Assembly: GCA_034509755.1 (NCBI GenBank)
Contig: CM067544.1
Location: forward strand, 15,991,001 to 16,055,000
Direction: 5' to 3'
Origin: Anisodus tanguticus
Lineage: Eukaryota > Streptophyta > Magnoliopsida > Solanales > Solanaceae
DNA length: 64,000 bases
The translations under genes and the position numbers were made by a program. The notes beneath the pieces are model-generated. The model saw only the letters and a program-made list of their open reading frames with translations, had not been told where the DNA came from and did not search any database. This document shows positions 10,120 to 22,100 of the stretch, piece after piece (positions within the stretch are counted from its first letter, which is position 1; the number at the start of each line of letters is the position of its first letter).

Positions 10120-11127
10120 TTACTTTGGTAAAACAACTATTACCAAAAGGAAAATATGTTTTTTGGCCGTCTATTTTTTTTAATTTACTGTAATTATGTT
10201 TGCGGGGGAGGAGGTAAAAAAATTTCCTTCAGTTTTTTACTTTTTGTTTTGATGTTTTTCTTTTCAATTGTTAATGGGGCAGGATGAGAAGATCAGCGCA
10301 GCCCATGTTCTTTATTAGACATTGATAATCTTGCCTTCTTGGACTGCTTTTGAAACAAGTAACTAATATTTGAAACCAATTCCGAGGTTCTGAAGAAACA
10401 AAATTGTTAAGGTGAGTAAAAGAGAATCACGTTGCTACTATTTTCGAGCCAAATTGAAAAAGACAGAATGAAATGGTGGGGAAGTACCTTTGTTGCTTCT
10501 ACTTGTATCTCCAATTCAAATTTATAAAAATGAATGCATCTGCTGTAACTGCTCTATGCAGCTACAACAATAACATGTCCTGATACATAGACAACTTAAG
10601 ACCTGGTTTGTGTACCATAACAGTCTGAGATACTATTTTGGCTAGACATTATAGGAAGATATCTCCTTGATTCTCTGAAGACTAATATAACGACAACTTA
10701 CAACTAATTTGTATCAACTCATCCTCCCACTCGTGACTCCCTTTGACACTTGAATTGACAAATTCGGAATGCTAAATCTTAATCTAGCATAATTTGGGTT
10801 TCTGTAGGTCGAAACACTTCCAAGAAAAACTGGTACTACTACATACAACTTTAAAAGTTCCAAGATCTCAAATTGTAATGAAAAAAGACTTGTTCAACTC
10901 CTTTAAAAAGCATTAGATAACAGAAGAGCACAATATAAAGATGGAACATGATGCTTTGTTGATATGCATAAATCAGACAGGACATACTCTGCCATTTTAT
11001 AGGCTATTGTAGTATTAGATCGTTGGCAATAGTAGATGAAACCCCACTAAGATTTATTTTCTTTCCTACTTTTTAGTTCATTTCTGTAAATCAATATAGA
11101 GGAGGCCTTGAGATACTCGCCAAAATT
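10120..11127. other. Intergenic region between receptor kinase and dioxygenase
   Basis: The first few hundred bases are T-rich and probably include the 3' UTR of the kinase. I see no coding frame, RNA gene or transposon end in the rest. Confidence 0.4.
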
Positions 11128-12278
11128 TTACAAGTTAGTGCGCATAAGATCAAGAGCTTCCCCCGCCTGCAACTTTGTTGACAACCGGAGCTTTCTATAA
11201 TCATTGAAAGTGAAAGGAACATAGACACGGGGGTGTTCAGTATCTACCAGCTCAGGTGGTGGTTCCACTGCTGTGTCCCTTGGTCCCAAGAGGAATGAAG
11301 CAATGGACACCCTTATTTTTGCTTCCTTGCATATCACTCTATGCTTAACAGTGTAAAATCTCCCATTGCTCCATACCTTCACATAGCAAAAAGCAAGTAT
11401 CACTGTCTAGTTCTTTTTTCTCAATCTTAGAACGGGTAAGGGAGTAGGAAATATCTAACATCCTGCTAAACAAACCCCAACTGAGGCAAGCATAAGATTG
11501 TTGGAATAGGTCAAATCTTGAAATTAAACGGTAGAGTAGCAGCATACTTACTCTGCCTATGTCTCCAAGAGTCACAAGGAGGGTGTTTGGCCTAGGATCA
11601 ACAGCTACAAATTCACCAGATTTCTTCATGACCTCAAGACCACCAACGTTTTCATCATCCTGTAGAATAGTAAGGAATCCTGAGTCTGTGTATCTGAACC
11701 CCATAGGAACCTACAGCTTCGCGAGTGAAGTGGTACTTGTTAATCCTAAACTGACAAGGCCATTCCTCGAAGGAAACATTTGGCAGTCTCAACCCTTCAC
11801 CCATTTTTTCGCACGATGTCCATCATTAGTCCATTAATTGCTGCAGCATACTTCTTGATTGTCTCTCTGTTGCAACAGGAATCAAACTGCTATTGAGCAT
11901 TCTTGTAGAGCAGTCTTTTGAGATTTCTTCAATATGAAATGTAAGTATAGTTTACACAAACATGCCCCTAGTATTCTTAAAGATATTCAGATATCAAATC
12001 TTTTTCTTGTTATTTTTTCTTTATCAAGCCACTCCAGCAGTAAGAAGCACTTCTTTTTGGATAGAATACAGATAGAAAGTATACATAAGGTAAGGTTTTC
12101 TTTTCCTCTTCTTCATTTTCACAGTATATGTTATGCAGAGACTAAGCTGAAGCTGGTTTTCCTTGACACAAATACATGTTTTTGAACGTGGACTGATAAA
12201 GGAATTACACGAAATCACAAAGATGGATAAAAAGCCGGAAGATTTTGAAATTGGGTTCATACAACTGCAAATTTAGTA

Positions 12279-12548
12279 GTCCTTCCGTCCCAATTTATTT
12301 GGCACCATTTGACCTGGCATGGAGATTAAGAAATAAGGGAAGACTTTGTTATGTTTACCAAATTGCCCTTACTTTAGTGCCTACTTTAGTTCTTTTCTTC
12401 TCAATAAGTACGTCTTTAAAATTAAGTAGAACCCAACAAGGTTAAAATAGAGATGGTATCATTAAATAGTTGCCACATAAGTAAATGTGACATTCATTTT
12501 GGACGATCCAAAAAGTAAATGGTGCCACATAAATTGGGAGGGAGGGAG
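12279..12548. mobile_element. Stowaway-like MITE in DAO-like intron
   Basis: About 270 bp with terminal inverted repeats of the form CTCCCTCCGTCCCAATTTAT (left copy imperfect: GTCCTTCCGTCCCAATTTAT) and a TA duplication at 12277-12278 and 12549-12550. There is no coding capacity. This is the Tc1/mariner-type MITE layout. Confidence 0.8.
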
Positions 12549-12801
12549 TAACACCTTGGTGAATAGGTTGTTAAATTTGTACTTCACTCCTAAGGTATGT
12601 GCCCTTTTAATTATAACCAAATCAAGGTCTAGTGAACTTATGTTCTTGGAATTGTTAAATTTGGCATAACAAATAGAGGAAAGAGCGAATCAACAATATT
12701 GAACTGCGCTATACTATAAGACTATAGTACTCAAATTAAGTACAAAATTCACTAGTAATATGAGTAGATCCCACCAGCAAGTTGCTAACGCAGCTAACTA
12801 T

Positions 12802-13911
12802 TGTTGGAAATTTGCCTTCGATGGGGTTTGCGTCCACCCATCTTTAATGACTTAAACACTAGGGTTCCGCATGTTGGAGACTTTGGTTCTTCACACGTGC
12901 ATAATCTACTAAGTGAGTAGATGACCGTAGGGCCAAGGATCGTCAAATTTCGTTAAGAAATGAAAGAGATATTGGTCCACAAAGTAATGTGTTTGAGGCA
13001 TGAAAATATGGTGTGGAACAAATCTCCCACATCGGTGGGGAAAGGAAGAATTGTTCATTTTATAAGCCTCAAAAGTGGATAAGGGTTTGGGACCCCAAGG
13101 GGTAACCCATGTGTTTGAAGGAGGAGGACCTAGGTGTGCTTGGGTTCAAGGCTAGGCCCACACGCGCGCCACCACCCGCCCGGGTCGGGTCGGGTTCTTC
13201 TGATATTATCTTTTTGGACCCCAAACTGCTTAGTATTTACAGTTTGGTCCCTGGAGTTTCAGGAAAGATAGAACTGGGAAGAGCCGAGGCGCCTGAGCGC
13301 CGCGGCGCTAAATGGGCAGTGGCTACTGGAGCCGCGACGCTAATGTTGCAGCACCGCGGCGCTTACCAAGCAGTGTCTGTGCGACGGAAGGCGGAAAGTT
13401 TCTGACTTTTGGGCTGGTTTTGGAGCATTGAATCTCCTTTATTTGGCACATGAATTCAGTCATTTACTTGGCTGAATGTAACCTCTCAATAAGTGTCATT
13501 ACATGGCTATTGAAAGCCGTTAGTTGGCTAGTTGAGAGGTCATCTTCCTTACACTATAAATTGAGGCCTTTGGCTCAATTGAGAAAAAGACTTGGAAATA
13601 TTTTTCTGAAATCTTCTTCCCCTTTGGCATCCTTTCAATACTCAAAGTTCTTCAAGAGTAACACTTGAGTTTCCTTTGCTCTTGGGAGAGTATTGCCCAT
13701 AACGTAAAAGGATATATACGGGGCAATCTTGTCTTAAAGACAAAGTGTCATCACTCGACTCAGCCAAGTCACAAAGAGTTCGTGTTTGTTCTCGTTTCTA
13801 GTTTTGTAAACTAAAGATTATAAGTTTCTTATTGTAATCTCAGTAGTTTATCATTTCTAAGCGATTGTAATATTTACTTACTTTCCGTTTCCTGCACTTG
13901 TTGTGCTCACA
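12802..13911. repeat. Solo LTR with ACTAT target-site duplication, in DAO-like intron
   Basis: About 1,110 bp with TG...CA ends (TGTTGGAAATTTGCC ... TTGTGCTCACA), flanked by identical 5-bp repeats ACTAT (12797-12801 and 13912-13916). A CTATAAA box lies near 13553 and a GC-rich block near 13270-13390. No internal region is present, so this is a recombination remnant of an LTR retrotransposon. The plus orientation of the TATA box suggests a plus-strand element. Superfamily unknown. Confidence 0.85.
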
Positions 13912-14611
13912 ACTATTACTCAAAATTGTAGAACATCAAGGGTATATCTAATAAATGAACAAAGAATCCAACTTTTTTCATTTAAATGCACAAAGAACTC
14001 AACTTTTCATTATCAAGTAACTGAAAAAAAGTAAAAAGTCAAACGAGGAAGCAAACCAACCTCTGGTGTGGAGATGCACCTAACTGAGTACAAAATTCAT
14101 CTACATCTTTAGAAGAAGACATATCAAAAAGACCCAAAGCTTCATAAAGTGGATTCTTTTCACTAGGAGCCATGTACCCAGATCCTGCTATTACATCCTT
14201 GTTACGTCTCTTGATTTCAGTTGGAAGATCCAGCAATGTCCTCACAACTTCTTTCATCTCAGCCATGAGTGAAACTGGAAGGATATCATCATGGTTTAAA
14301 ATTCTGAAGCAACCCCATTCTTCACAGGCCCAAATCAACTTGGATGATTGTCTTGGAAAGTCCTGTAAATTAATTACTGGCTCTGAATTTTCATTCTCCT
14401 TTCTTCTTTTTTTTTGTCTAATTTTGAAACTTGGTGTTTTCTTATTATATGTATTGGAACAATGTAATTTGGATTTGTTGAATTTGAGAGGGAACACACT
14501 TTCGGCCTCTCCGCAGGATTGTCGCAACTCTTTTGGACACACAGACACACTTGAAACATAGAATAAAATCTGGATAAATGAATAATAAATTCTCCCGATT
14601 TTGACTTGGGC

Positions 14612-16912
14612 CAGTACGTTAAATGAATAATTTCGCTAAAGGCATAAGATAATATTTTTTAAAAAAATCCTTAAAGGGCCCAACAATAATATAAATGAAT
14701 AATTGATAAAATGTAAAATAAAATGTTAATTGAAAATAACACATAATATTCTTATTTTTATTGATATTACTATGACAACTTCTCAAATTCAAACTCTTTT
14801 GAAAATATTCATCTAAAGTTTTTTGTTTTTTCTTTGGTCCTATGTTTAACTCAATCTCATTCTTAATTTTCTGCAAAGCATGCACTGCATTTGATGCATC
14901 TTTTCTTGTTGTAAAAAATAGTTATTTAAAGCTTCCACGGCTTGCATTGCTTCTTTTGTTGATATGCAAATTCTGACTATCATCTGGATCTTGATCATTA
15001 TCAGCAAATGTTTTCATTACTCCTTGAATAATTTCTTCATCAGTAGGAGACTCCATCAGGGCATCATTTTCACTAGGATAGTTTAAAAGGTCTTTCACAT
15101 TCATTGCATTTCTATAACCTAAACCATTGATAACTTCATGTAATCCCTGGATGCCTTCATCTTCACCAAGTGGTTGTTTAGTATTCATATCTTCGTCTGC
15201 CCGAATTTTGAAATGTCGAAAACAATTTGCAATAGTTGTTGTTTTCACATGTAATACAATTGATAGCATTCATCACACTAATTTTGTTTGGACTTGTCTA
15301 TCCTGACTCGTAGAGTTGCAAGATGCTTGAATAAAGACGACGTCGCTAATGAATTTTCAATGCCCGAACAATTCCGGCATCACATGGTTGAATCTTTGAG
15401 GTTGTATATGGAGGCAAGAAAAATAGTTCAACATTTCTCAAGCCTTCAATAACCTTAGGATGGGAAGGGCAATTGTCCACTATCAAAAGAACTTTTCTGT
15501 CATCCATTCGTTTATCAAACCAGCAAACAAATTCCTGAAAAAGTAATTCAGTCATCCATGCTTTCTTGTTAGCTCGATAGTGACAATTAAAGTTATTCAA
15601 ATTCACATTTTTAAAACATCTAGGATTAGCATACTTACCAATTATCCAAAGTGGCACTTTGTCAGAAACGTCGTCATTGCAACAAACAACAGCAGTAATC
15701 CTTTCCTTGTCCTTCTTTTGTTCTTCCAATTGCTTTGTTGCAAGTAAATGATTTGCTTCCAAATGATAAAATAAATCAGTTTCATCCATATTGTAGATAT
15801 CCTTCCATTGAAACTGATCTAATTTAGTTGGTATACTTGGTAAAGAATCCTCAACATTTTCCATAGCAACTGAACCACTTTCACCAAACCTTCGATAAGA
15901 TTTAATTTCATGTCTCGCCTTAAACCGTTCTAACCAGCCACTTGAGAAATTAAATCCTTGATCAGAGCTTCCATACATTTTTTGCCAAAACTTTTTTCAA
16001 AATTTTTTGCTTGGATTTGGATCATTTCTCCACTAATATTAAATTTCTCTTGATATTGGAGAAATCATTCATACAACACTTTTTCTAACTCTGGATATTT
16101 TGATGACTTGTGCCTCTTGACGGTTTTATTCTTTATCCCCATTGATAAATACTCTGCTGATCTTTTAAAAGTATTTGATATTGTTGATTGGCTGATAGAG
16201 ATGTTGAACTTTTGCTCCATCCATAACTCAAATCTTTTTTACTTAAAGTGGGCTACTCATTTTTATGCTCACATAATGCTATTCTCATTTCATCAGTCAA
16301 GGTGAATTTTTTTACTCCTTTCAAATTTGAAGCCACGAATGAAAAATAAAAGAAAAATCTAGTGATTTGAGAATGAAAAGAAAACTAACGTATTTATAGA
16401 GTTTGTGTTCATGCATAACATTTAAATTTTTTGTTACCATGTACTTTGTTTTATCAATATACAATTCATGTGTTTCGTTTTTAAAAATTGTTTCTTACAA
16501 AGTACTTAGTTCATATTTTAGTTTCTCAATTAATAATAAGTAAATATTAATATAAAGTTCATGCATGCATTACGTATTTACTAGCTTTTTTGTTAGATAG
16601 TTTCATCTTTTAGTTTCTCAATAATTATAATTAATAATTATTAAAGAAAATTCATGCATACGTGATAGTTCATGTTCATCCTTTACTAAATTTGTTACAA
16701 TGTACTTAGTTTAATTTTATTAGTTTTTCAATACATATATTTTAAATTACATGCATGAACCTTAATTAAAATAATAATGAAAATGTATAACAAAATGCAT
16801 GTCACACGACTCACACCCAAAATATAAAAATATTATGTAAATAAATAAATAATATCGCTAAATGAATATTTTTTATCGGTCCCAATGATATTCATTTATG
16901 GGGTTTTTACCG
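14612..16912 (-). mobile_element. Pogo-like (Tc1/mariner superfamily) DNA transposon, decayed
   Basis: About 2.3 kb carrying a CENP-B/Tigger-type transposase on the minus strand. The right end, read on the minus strand, is CGGTAAAAACCCCATAAATG followed by CATTGGGACC. This is like the CAGTAAAACC... ends of plant pogo/Emigrant elements, with TA beside it. The left end starts CAGTACGTTAAATGAATAAT and is more degraded. Both ends repeat a TCGCTAAA/ATATTTTTT subterminal motif. It stops about 230 bp upstream of DAO-like exon 1. Confidence 0.7.
14790..16310 (-). pseudogene. Pogo/Tigger-like transposase (CENP-B N-terminal HTH plus DDE domain)
   Basis: The best-preserved part is 15346-15978. It holds YNMDET for the first catalytic Asp, LLIVDNCPSH for the second, and LPPYTTSKIQPCDAGIVRALK for the third Asp with its usual Pro/Gln context. 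Upstream, 15979-16310 shows a decayed helix-turn-helix segment (LTDEMRIALCEHKNEWP) with several stops. Downstream, 14922-15269 keeps the KTTTIANCFRH segment and an acidic tail usual after the DDE domain. Stops and frameshifts make it inactive. The family is known to cut and paste at TA dinucleotides. Confidence 0.85.
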
Positions 16913-16940
16913 TACATCACTGTCATGGAAAAAAATATTA

Positions 16941-17279
16941 CTCCCTCTGTGATATTTTAGCTTATCGAGATTTAGATAGTACAGTAAAAACTTTAATAAA
17001 TATTTTAAAATATTTCCTCATTAACATATTAAGTTGTTCATGTTATTAAAAATATCTGTCTCAAAATATTTGTCAATTTATAAAATCAACATATTATTAA
17101 TTAATCTTTTCTTATTTTATCATTAATATTAATTGTTTTTTAAAAATAATCAATATTGATTAGAGTGTAATTTATTATTGAGAGATATAAAATTAATGTA
17201 GTAAAACTACATTTTTATTTATGATTTCTTAAAGGGTGTGTAAAAGGGAAAGTGTACAAGTAATATGAGATAGAAGGAG
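16941..17279. mobile_element. MITE-like element, weak terminal inverted repeats
   Basis: It starts CTCCCTCTGTGATATT after TA and ends ATATGAGATAGAAGGAG before TA. The inverted repeats match only in part, so the right boundary is tentative. There is no coding capacity. Confidence 0.45.
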
Positions 17280-17511
17280 TATATTATTTTATTGTATTGA
17301 AATGAGAAGAATTACATCTTATAGTACTTTTTGTATAGGTTTTAAATATCTAAATTTTAATAGTAAAATAATGAATTGATCTAATCTAATTTAGCTTTAA
17401 AGATTAGTCAAATTGAATCTCGATCAGCGAAAAATGTTACATAAATTGAGACAGATGGAGTAAATTATATACATTAGCAGTATAACTAATGTAATCAGTT
17501 ATACCAAATTA

Positions 17512-17707
17512 CTCCATCCGTTCACTTTTACTTTTCACGTTTGCTTTTCGAGAGTCAATTTGACTAATCTTCGAAACTAGATTAATTTAATATTTTAAAA
17601 TTAAAATTTAGATGTTTGAAAAAATTACATCTTAAAATGTTGGTCAAAGTTCATATAATTTAACTCTCAAAAAGTAAAACTTGACAAGTAAAAATGAACG
17701 GAGGGAG
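17512..17707. mobile_element. Stowaway-like MITE, 196 bp
   Basis: The terminal inverted repeats CTCCATCCGTTCACTTTTAC and CTCCCTCCGTTCATTTTTAC (second read on the minus strand) are flanked by TA on both sides (17510-17511 and 17708-17709). Confidence 0.75.
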
Positions 17708-17983
17708 TATTAATCTGCTTTCCAAGTTATCAATTACCATGTCATATTAATTGTTATAGTGCCCTGATCATCACTCTCAATGACTAGAGATCAATTCCTT
17801 GCCGGATAATAAGGCCTTAACTGATTTTATAGATAAGCAATTACATATTCTTTTTTCTACAATATTATGTTTAAAAGGGTTGGAACATCTCCAATTCATA
17901 GGTTTTCAGCAATCATAAAGCTCCAAAAGAAGACTGCTTCCTCTCTAAAAGAAACAGCCTATCAGCTACTTTACCCATTGAGT

Positions 17984-18430
17984 TTATACAAAAAGTAAAA
18001 GCAGCAAAGCCAAGAGAGTATTCTGCCTCACTCTCATTGCTTTCAAAGAATCAGAAACCTCCTTCATTGTTGGCCTTTTGTCTGCATTGTAAATCATGCA
18101 CTTGGATATCAGTAGTGTGATCTCAAATGCAGTTGCAGCATCAACTTCTTTGAAGCTTTCAACAACCAATTACTTTTCGCCGAAGGGCCAAATATGTAAA
18201 CATAAGATTTCATCGTCCGCTTACCTAGTATAACCTCTGGAACTTCCCTGCCGATAAGAAATTCAACCTGAATATTACAATCCTCGTTCTCATGATTAGA
18301 AACGTAGTCAAAGTCAAATACTTTTATATTCAGTTCCTCATCTATCATAATGCAGGACGCAATAATACTACCAACTGCAATCCTCTTTTCATGCAACCAT
18401 GCCAAGAGATCTGCAAGTTGAATTGCCACT
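17984..18430 (-). pseudogene. Protein kinase-like relic (receptor-like cytoplasmic or wall-associated type)
   Basis: Two overlapping frames, offset by a frameshift near 18170, resemble the C-lobe of a plant receptor-type kinase. The first has AIQLADLLAWLHEKRIAVG, then a degenerate catalytic loop (the HRD Asp is absent), VFDFDYV where DFG is expected, and VPEVILGKRTMKSYVYIFG in place of PEY...SDVYSFG. The second has CMIYNADKRPTMKEVSDSLK, the RP motif and following helix. Key catalytic residues are missing and there is no N-lobe, so it is a relic. Confidence 0.6.
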
Positions 18431-19103
18431 TTTACTATGTTACGTGTTTAGATAGAAGTGGCGAAGGAAAAAATAGTGAGTTATTTGGCAAAAAAAGGCT
18501 TATTCCTTAAGGTTGATTCTTGAGACAAGAATCAAGAAATGAAATAAGAGAAGTCTTTGCTCAATTTCATTATAAAGAAGTTTATAATAACATCAGAGTT
18601 ATCTAATGTTTCCTCATACCTCACCTGATGGGATTATAATGTTGTTGTTATAATTATCTAATGTTACTTTTATAGGTGACAAAACAAATACAGAGCCATA
18701 TAAGGCAAAATCCCTCAATCGAAGTGATTGCTTTTTCAGCTAACCCCTTTTAGGGGAAATATTTTATCAGCTTTGTAGAGGAAAACGTCCAAGTACATTA
18801 AACAATTCGACATCCAGAACAAAGAAAAAAATTTGGGGGGGGGGGAAGAATGAAGTAACCATTGATTGATTGATAAGTACAATATACACATATAGCTCTA
18901 TACAACAAGAGGATTGAGGACTCCCTAAACTAAATTCTTTAAGCCTCCCAATCCGACAACAAAATTCTGGGAAGGACAATCTCAACCACTTAGTACCAGC
19001 TGAACAAGCAGTTCAATTGTTCGCTATTCCTCCTCAAACGTTTGAGGCAGCTAAACAGGATTCTCAACTTAATTTTCATTCCTGGCATTCAATTCTAGAT
19101 GTT
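18431..19103. other. KCBP 3' flank and probable 3' UTR
   Basis: No coding frame that I can support. The part next to 19103 should hold the KCBP 3' UTR, since the gene reads leftward. A run of 11 G lies at 18835-18845. Confidence 0.5.
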
Positions 19104-22100
19104 TTACGTTGAATAACGACCATCCGTCTTGTCTTTAGTTGGTTGTTCATCTTGGATTTCCTCCAATTCCTCATCATCCCCTTTTCTACCAGCTTGTTCC
19201 TTCCAATATGTCACTAGCTTCTTTAAACGAGCCACTTCCTTCGAGGAAACATTTTTGCTGGGATCATTTACAATAGAACGGACTCTTGATGCATACCTGT
19301 GAACAATGGAAACCAAATTTATACGTAAGTTTACCTTGATTACAAGTTGGCTCCGCCGTATGATCATATAAGGCTTAAAAGAGAGCACTTCAATTTAAGG
19401 AGGATAATTATTCGCTCATTTAAATACGAATAACACGATTAAGAAATAAAACAGTACGACATATATAAACAATAAAGAACATAGCTGCACAAATAAGAAC
19501 ATACATCAAGGAATTGTGAGTCTCATCCAAGTTTGATTCTGCTGGAGAGATGTTTACAAACATCAGGGTTTTAGCATTTCCACCTAACGAGTCGCTCATC
19601 AACATGGTTAGCTTGTGATTACGATAAGGAATGTGTTGACTTCCGGAAGATAATGCACTTATAACATCACCAAGTGCTGACAGTGACTTGTTAATGCTCT
19701 GAGCTTCTTTTAATTGATTGCCAGCTGAGCCAGACTTTTTAACTCTTTCTGAGCCAGCAAGATCCACAAAACTTAGCTGCAACGACATAGAAAAGAATAA
19801 AGCAGAAGCTAAAGATACAAAGCAAAACTTTTGGTGATTCTATATTGGAAAAGTTCGTGAACATTATACACTTATTGGCAAAGTCACAAGGGTCTAGGTA
19901 AATAACAAGATTAAGATATACTAGCTCTAAGATCTACCTAAAGATGCTAAGCAATAAAACTTGAGCTACTCCATCAAACTATCAGAATGAAAAAGTTTCC
20001 TATACAATAAAGAAAAGCAAGTGACCAATATCACAATCTTCAGTCTACATGCACTTTGAAATAATAACTGAAAGGGTGTGATGCACCTACCTTCCCTCTG
20101 GCAATTGCCTGAGTTTGAAGATTGGTACTCTCAATAATAACTGAAACAATAAGATGAGATCTTGAACTCTGCTCATTCATCAAGGTTCCAGTCGTATGAC
20201 GCTGTTCAGACCCTCTTTGGATTATTGTCTTAAGTTCCTCGTACGTTGAAATAGACACCACTGTCACATTCTCCACAGAAACCATGCCCTGTTTGTGCCA
20301 AATTTTGCTAATTGTTATGGCCAAAATAAAAAGATAAAACATAAGCTTATTCAAGCTTGGGCAAAATGAAAAGAGAACTGCAAAAGAATTATTGACTTGA
20401 GAAGTATTGATAATTTGAGAAGCTCTAAATAACAATCACCTTTGAATCTCTTTTTATATCCAATCTCAAGCGCTTTGCATGCTTTGGCAATAAAAGATCA
20501 ACCAATGTATCCTGATACAACTCCACCGTGTACGCCTGAACAAGTTCACAAACAATCATGACTTAACAATGAGCCTTCAGGAAGTCCATCTATTCAGGTA
20601 TAAGCACCGAATAAGGAGAGAAATGATACGAAAATAAAACAAGGAGAGTGAAAACATTCAAATACTCGTAGTCTAACAATTTTTGTAATTAGATGTTTCA
20701 CTGAAGAAGCGGAAATTTAGAGAGTTGAAGCATAATTAATGTACCTTTTTTATAAGGTAAGGTAATTTGAAGCATAATTAATGTACTGCCTAAATTAATT
20801 AAAGCCGGAATAAAAACCTACCATAACCTTTTAAAGAATCAGAAGAGTTTACCTTTAAAGAGAAAGAGAACTTATTACTGTCTCGTTTCATAATTCTAAA
20901 GAGTTCAGACATAGCTCTTGGTGTCAGTCCTGGATTACTATCAGCTCCATAGATTGTGAATGTCTTGCCAGATCCAGTTTGTCCATATGCAAATATGCAA
21001 ACGTTAAATCCATCAACAGCTGATTGCACCAAATACTGCACCAACAACATGTTAAACTTAGAAGCTGCTAGGCAATATGCATAAATTAGATCCTAGCAGA
21101 GTTCTAAAATAGAGCAGTTGACTTTTTGCTTGCCTTAGTATCTTCAAACACATCATCTTGGGTGGCATTTCCATCAAAGACATGATCATACATGTGCTGT
21201 TTTGCTTTATCATCTTTCCATAAATGTTCAACAGTAAACTCATCAACACTTCTGATGGCATTTCTTTCCTTCGCTATAATTTCCTTTTCACAAAGTGGTC
21301 TTAATCTACAGTAGACTCTGATCTTGCCTTTCATATCTGAGACATGAGTAAGGTCATTACACTTCAAATAGAAATAGCAAACAAAAATTTTAAGAAAAAT
21401 GTCAGTGGCGCAAAATAAAGAAAGGCTGTTAATTTTTACCTTCTATTATGTTGAAGTACTTTTTCCTCAGAACTTGTTCCTCTCGATAAAGTTTTTCCAT
21501 TTCTGCCAATTGAGCCCCTTGCATTTTCAAGATGGCAACAGTTTGTGCATTTTTTCGATCAATATCCTGAGTAAGTAATTGCCAAATTAAAAATGAAAAT
21601 ATGAAGTTTGATATACCATAATAAATGGAGTATCTATTATGACACAAATATCTAGTATAAACTCCACCTATGTGAGTTTGCTCACTTTGCTGGTTCCAAG
21701 CACATCTAAAGGAAGAGGGTCTTGTAAGTGTACTGCCAGTGTAAAACTAGTTACTGAATGATGAATCCTTACAATACAGAACCAATGGACATTGGATCGT
21801 ATAACAGAGAGCAACTAGCTTGGGATTGGAGCATAGTTGTTGTAAATATTAGTACAAGATATTCACCTCTTTCATTTCTCTCAGCTCCTCAAGCTCCTTC
21901 AAACTATTCTGCAACATTTCTAGCTCCTTGTCTTTAGCTTCAAGACCTGACTGTGCACCAATCAAGTCATGTTTGGCTTCTTCCAGTTTCCTTTTAAGTT
22001 CAGAGACTTGGAGCCTCAGCCCCTTGCATTCTTTTTCGAAATCTTTCTGAAGGTTTTCCATCTGTACTCCAAAAATCAGTGCAGTCAAATAAAAATATCA

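Larger units (their letters stand above)
11128..14383 (-). pseudogene. DAO: 2-oxoglutarate/Fe(II) dioxygenase, DAO-like (auxin oxidase), frameshifted
   Basis: Three exons on the minus strand: exon 1 about 14383-14061, exon 2 11866-11552, exon 3 11376-11128 with TAA at 11128. The introns have GT/AG borders and the splice phases agree. Exon 1 carries INLQDFPRQSSKLIWACEEW and AGSGYMAPSEKNPLYEALG. Exon 2 carries EEWPCQFRINKYHF and DSGFLTILQDDENVGGLEV. Exon 3 carries VWSNGRFYTVKHRV, with the second iron-binding His, and RVSIASFLLGP, with the Arg that binds 2-oxoglutarate. These match dioxygenases that oxidise indole-3-acetic acid. Exon 2 has an extra A in a run of A at about 11805 and a 2-bp loss at about 11686, inside the iron-binding H-x-D motif. 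The start codon also seems out of frame. Full-length protein is therefore unlikely unless these are sequence errors. Confidence 0.82.
16913..17983. other. AT-rich intergenic region with MITE cluster
   Basis: Very AT-rich. Several CTCCCTC/GGAGTA-type ends (near 16941, 17279, 17460, 17512, 17707) mark small nested or adjacent MITEs, two of which are listed separately. I see no gene in the remainder. Confidence 0.6.

Noticed and set aside
12024..12260. Short frames on both strands next to the intronic MITE
   Set aside because: They lie in the DAO-like intron and have no domain or splice support.
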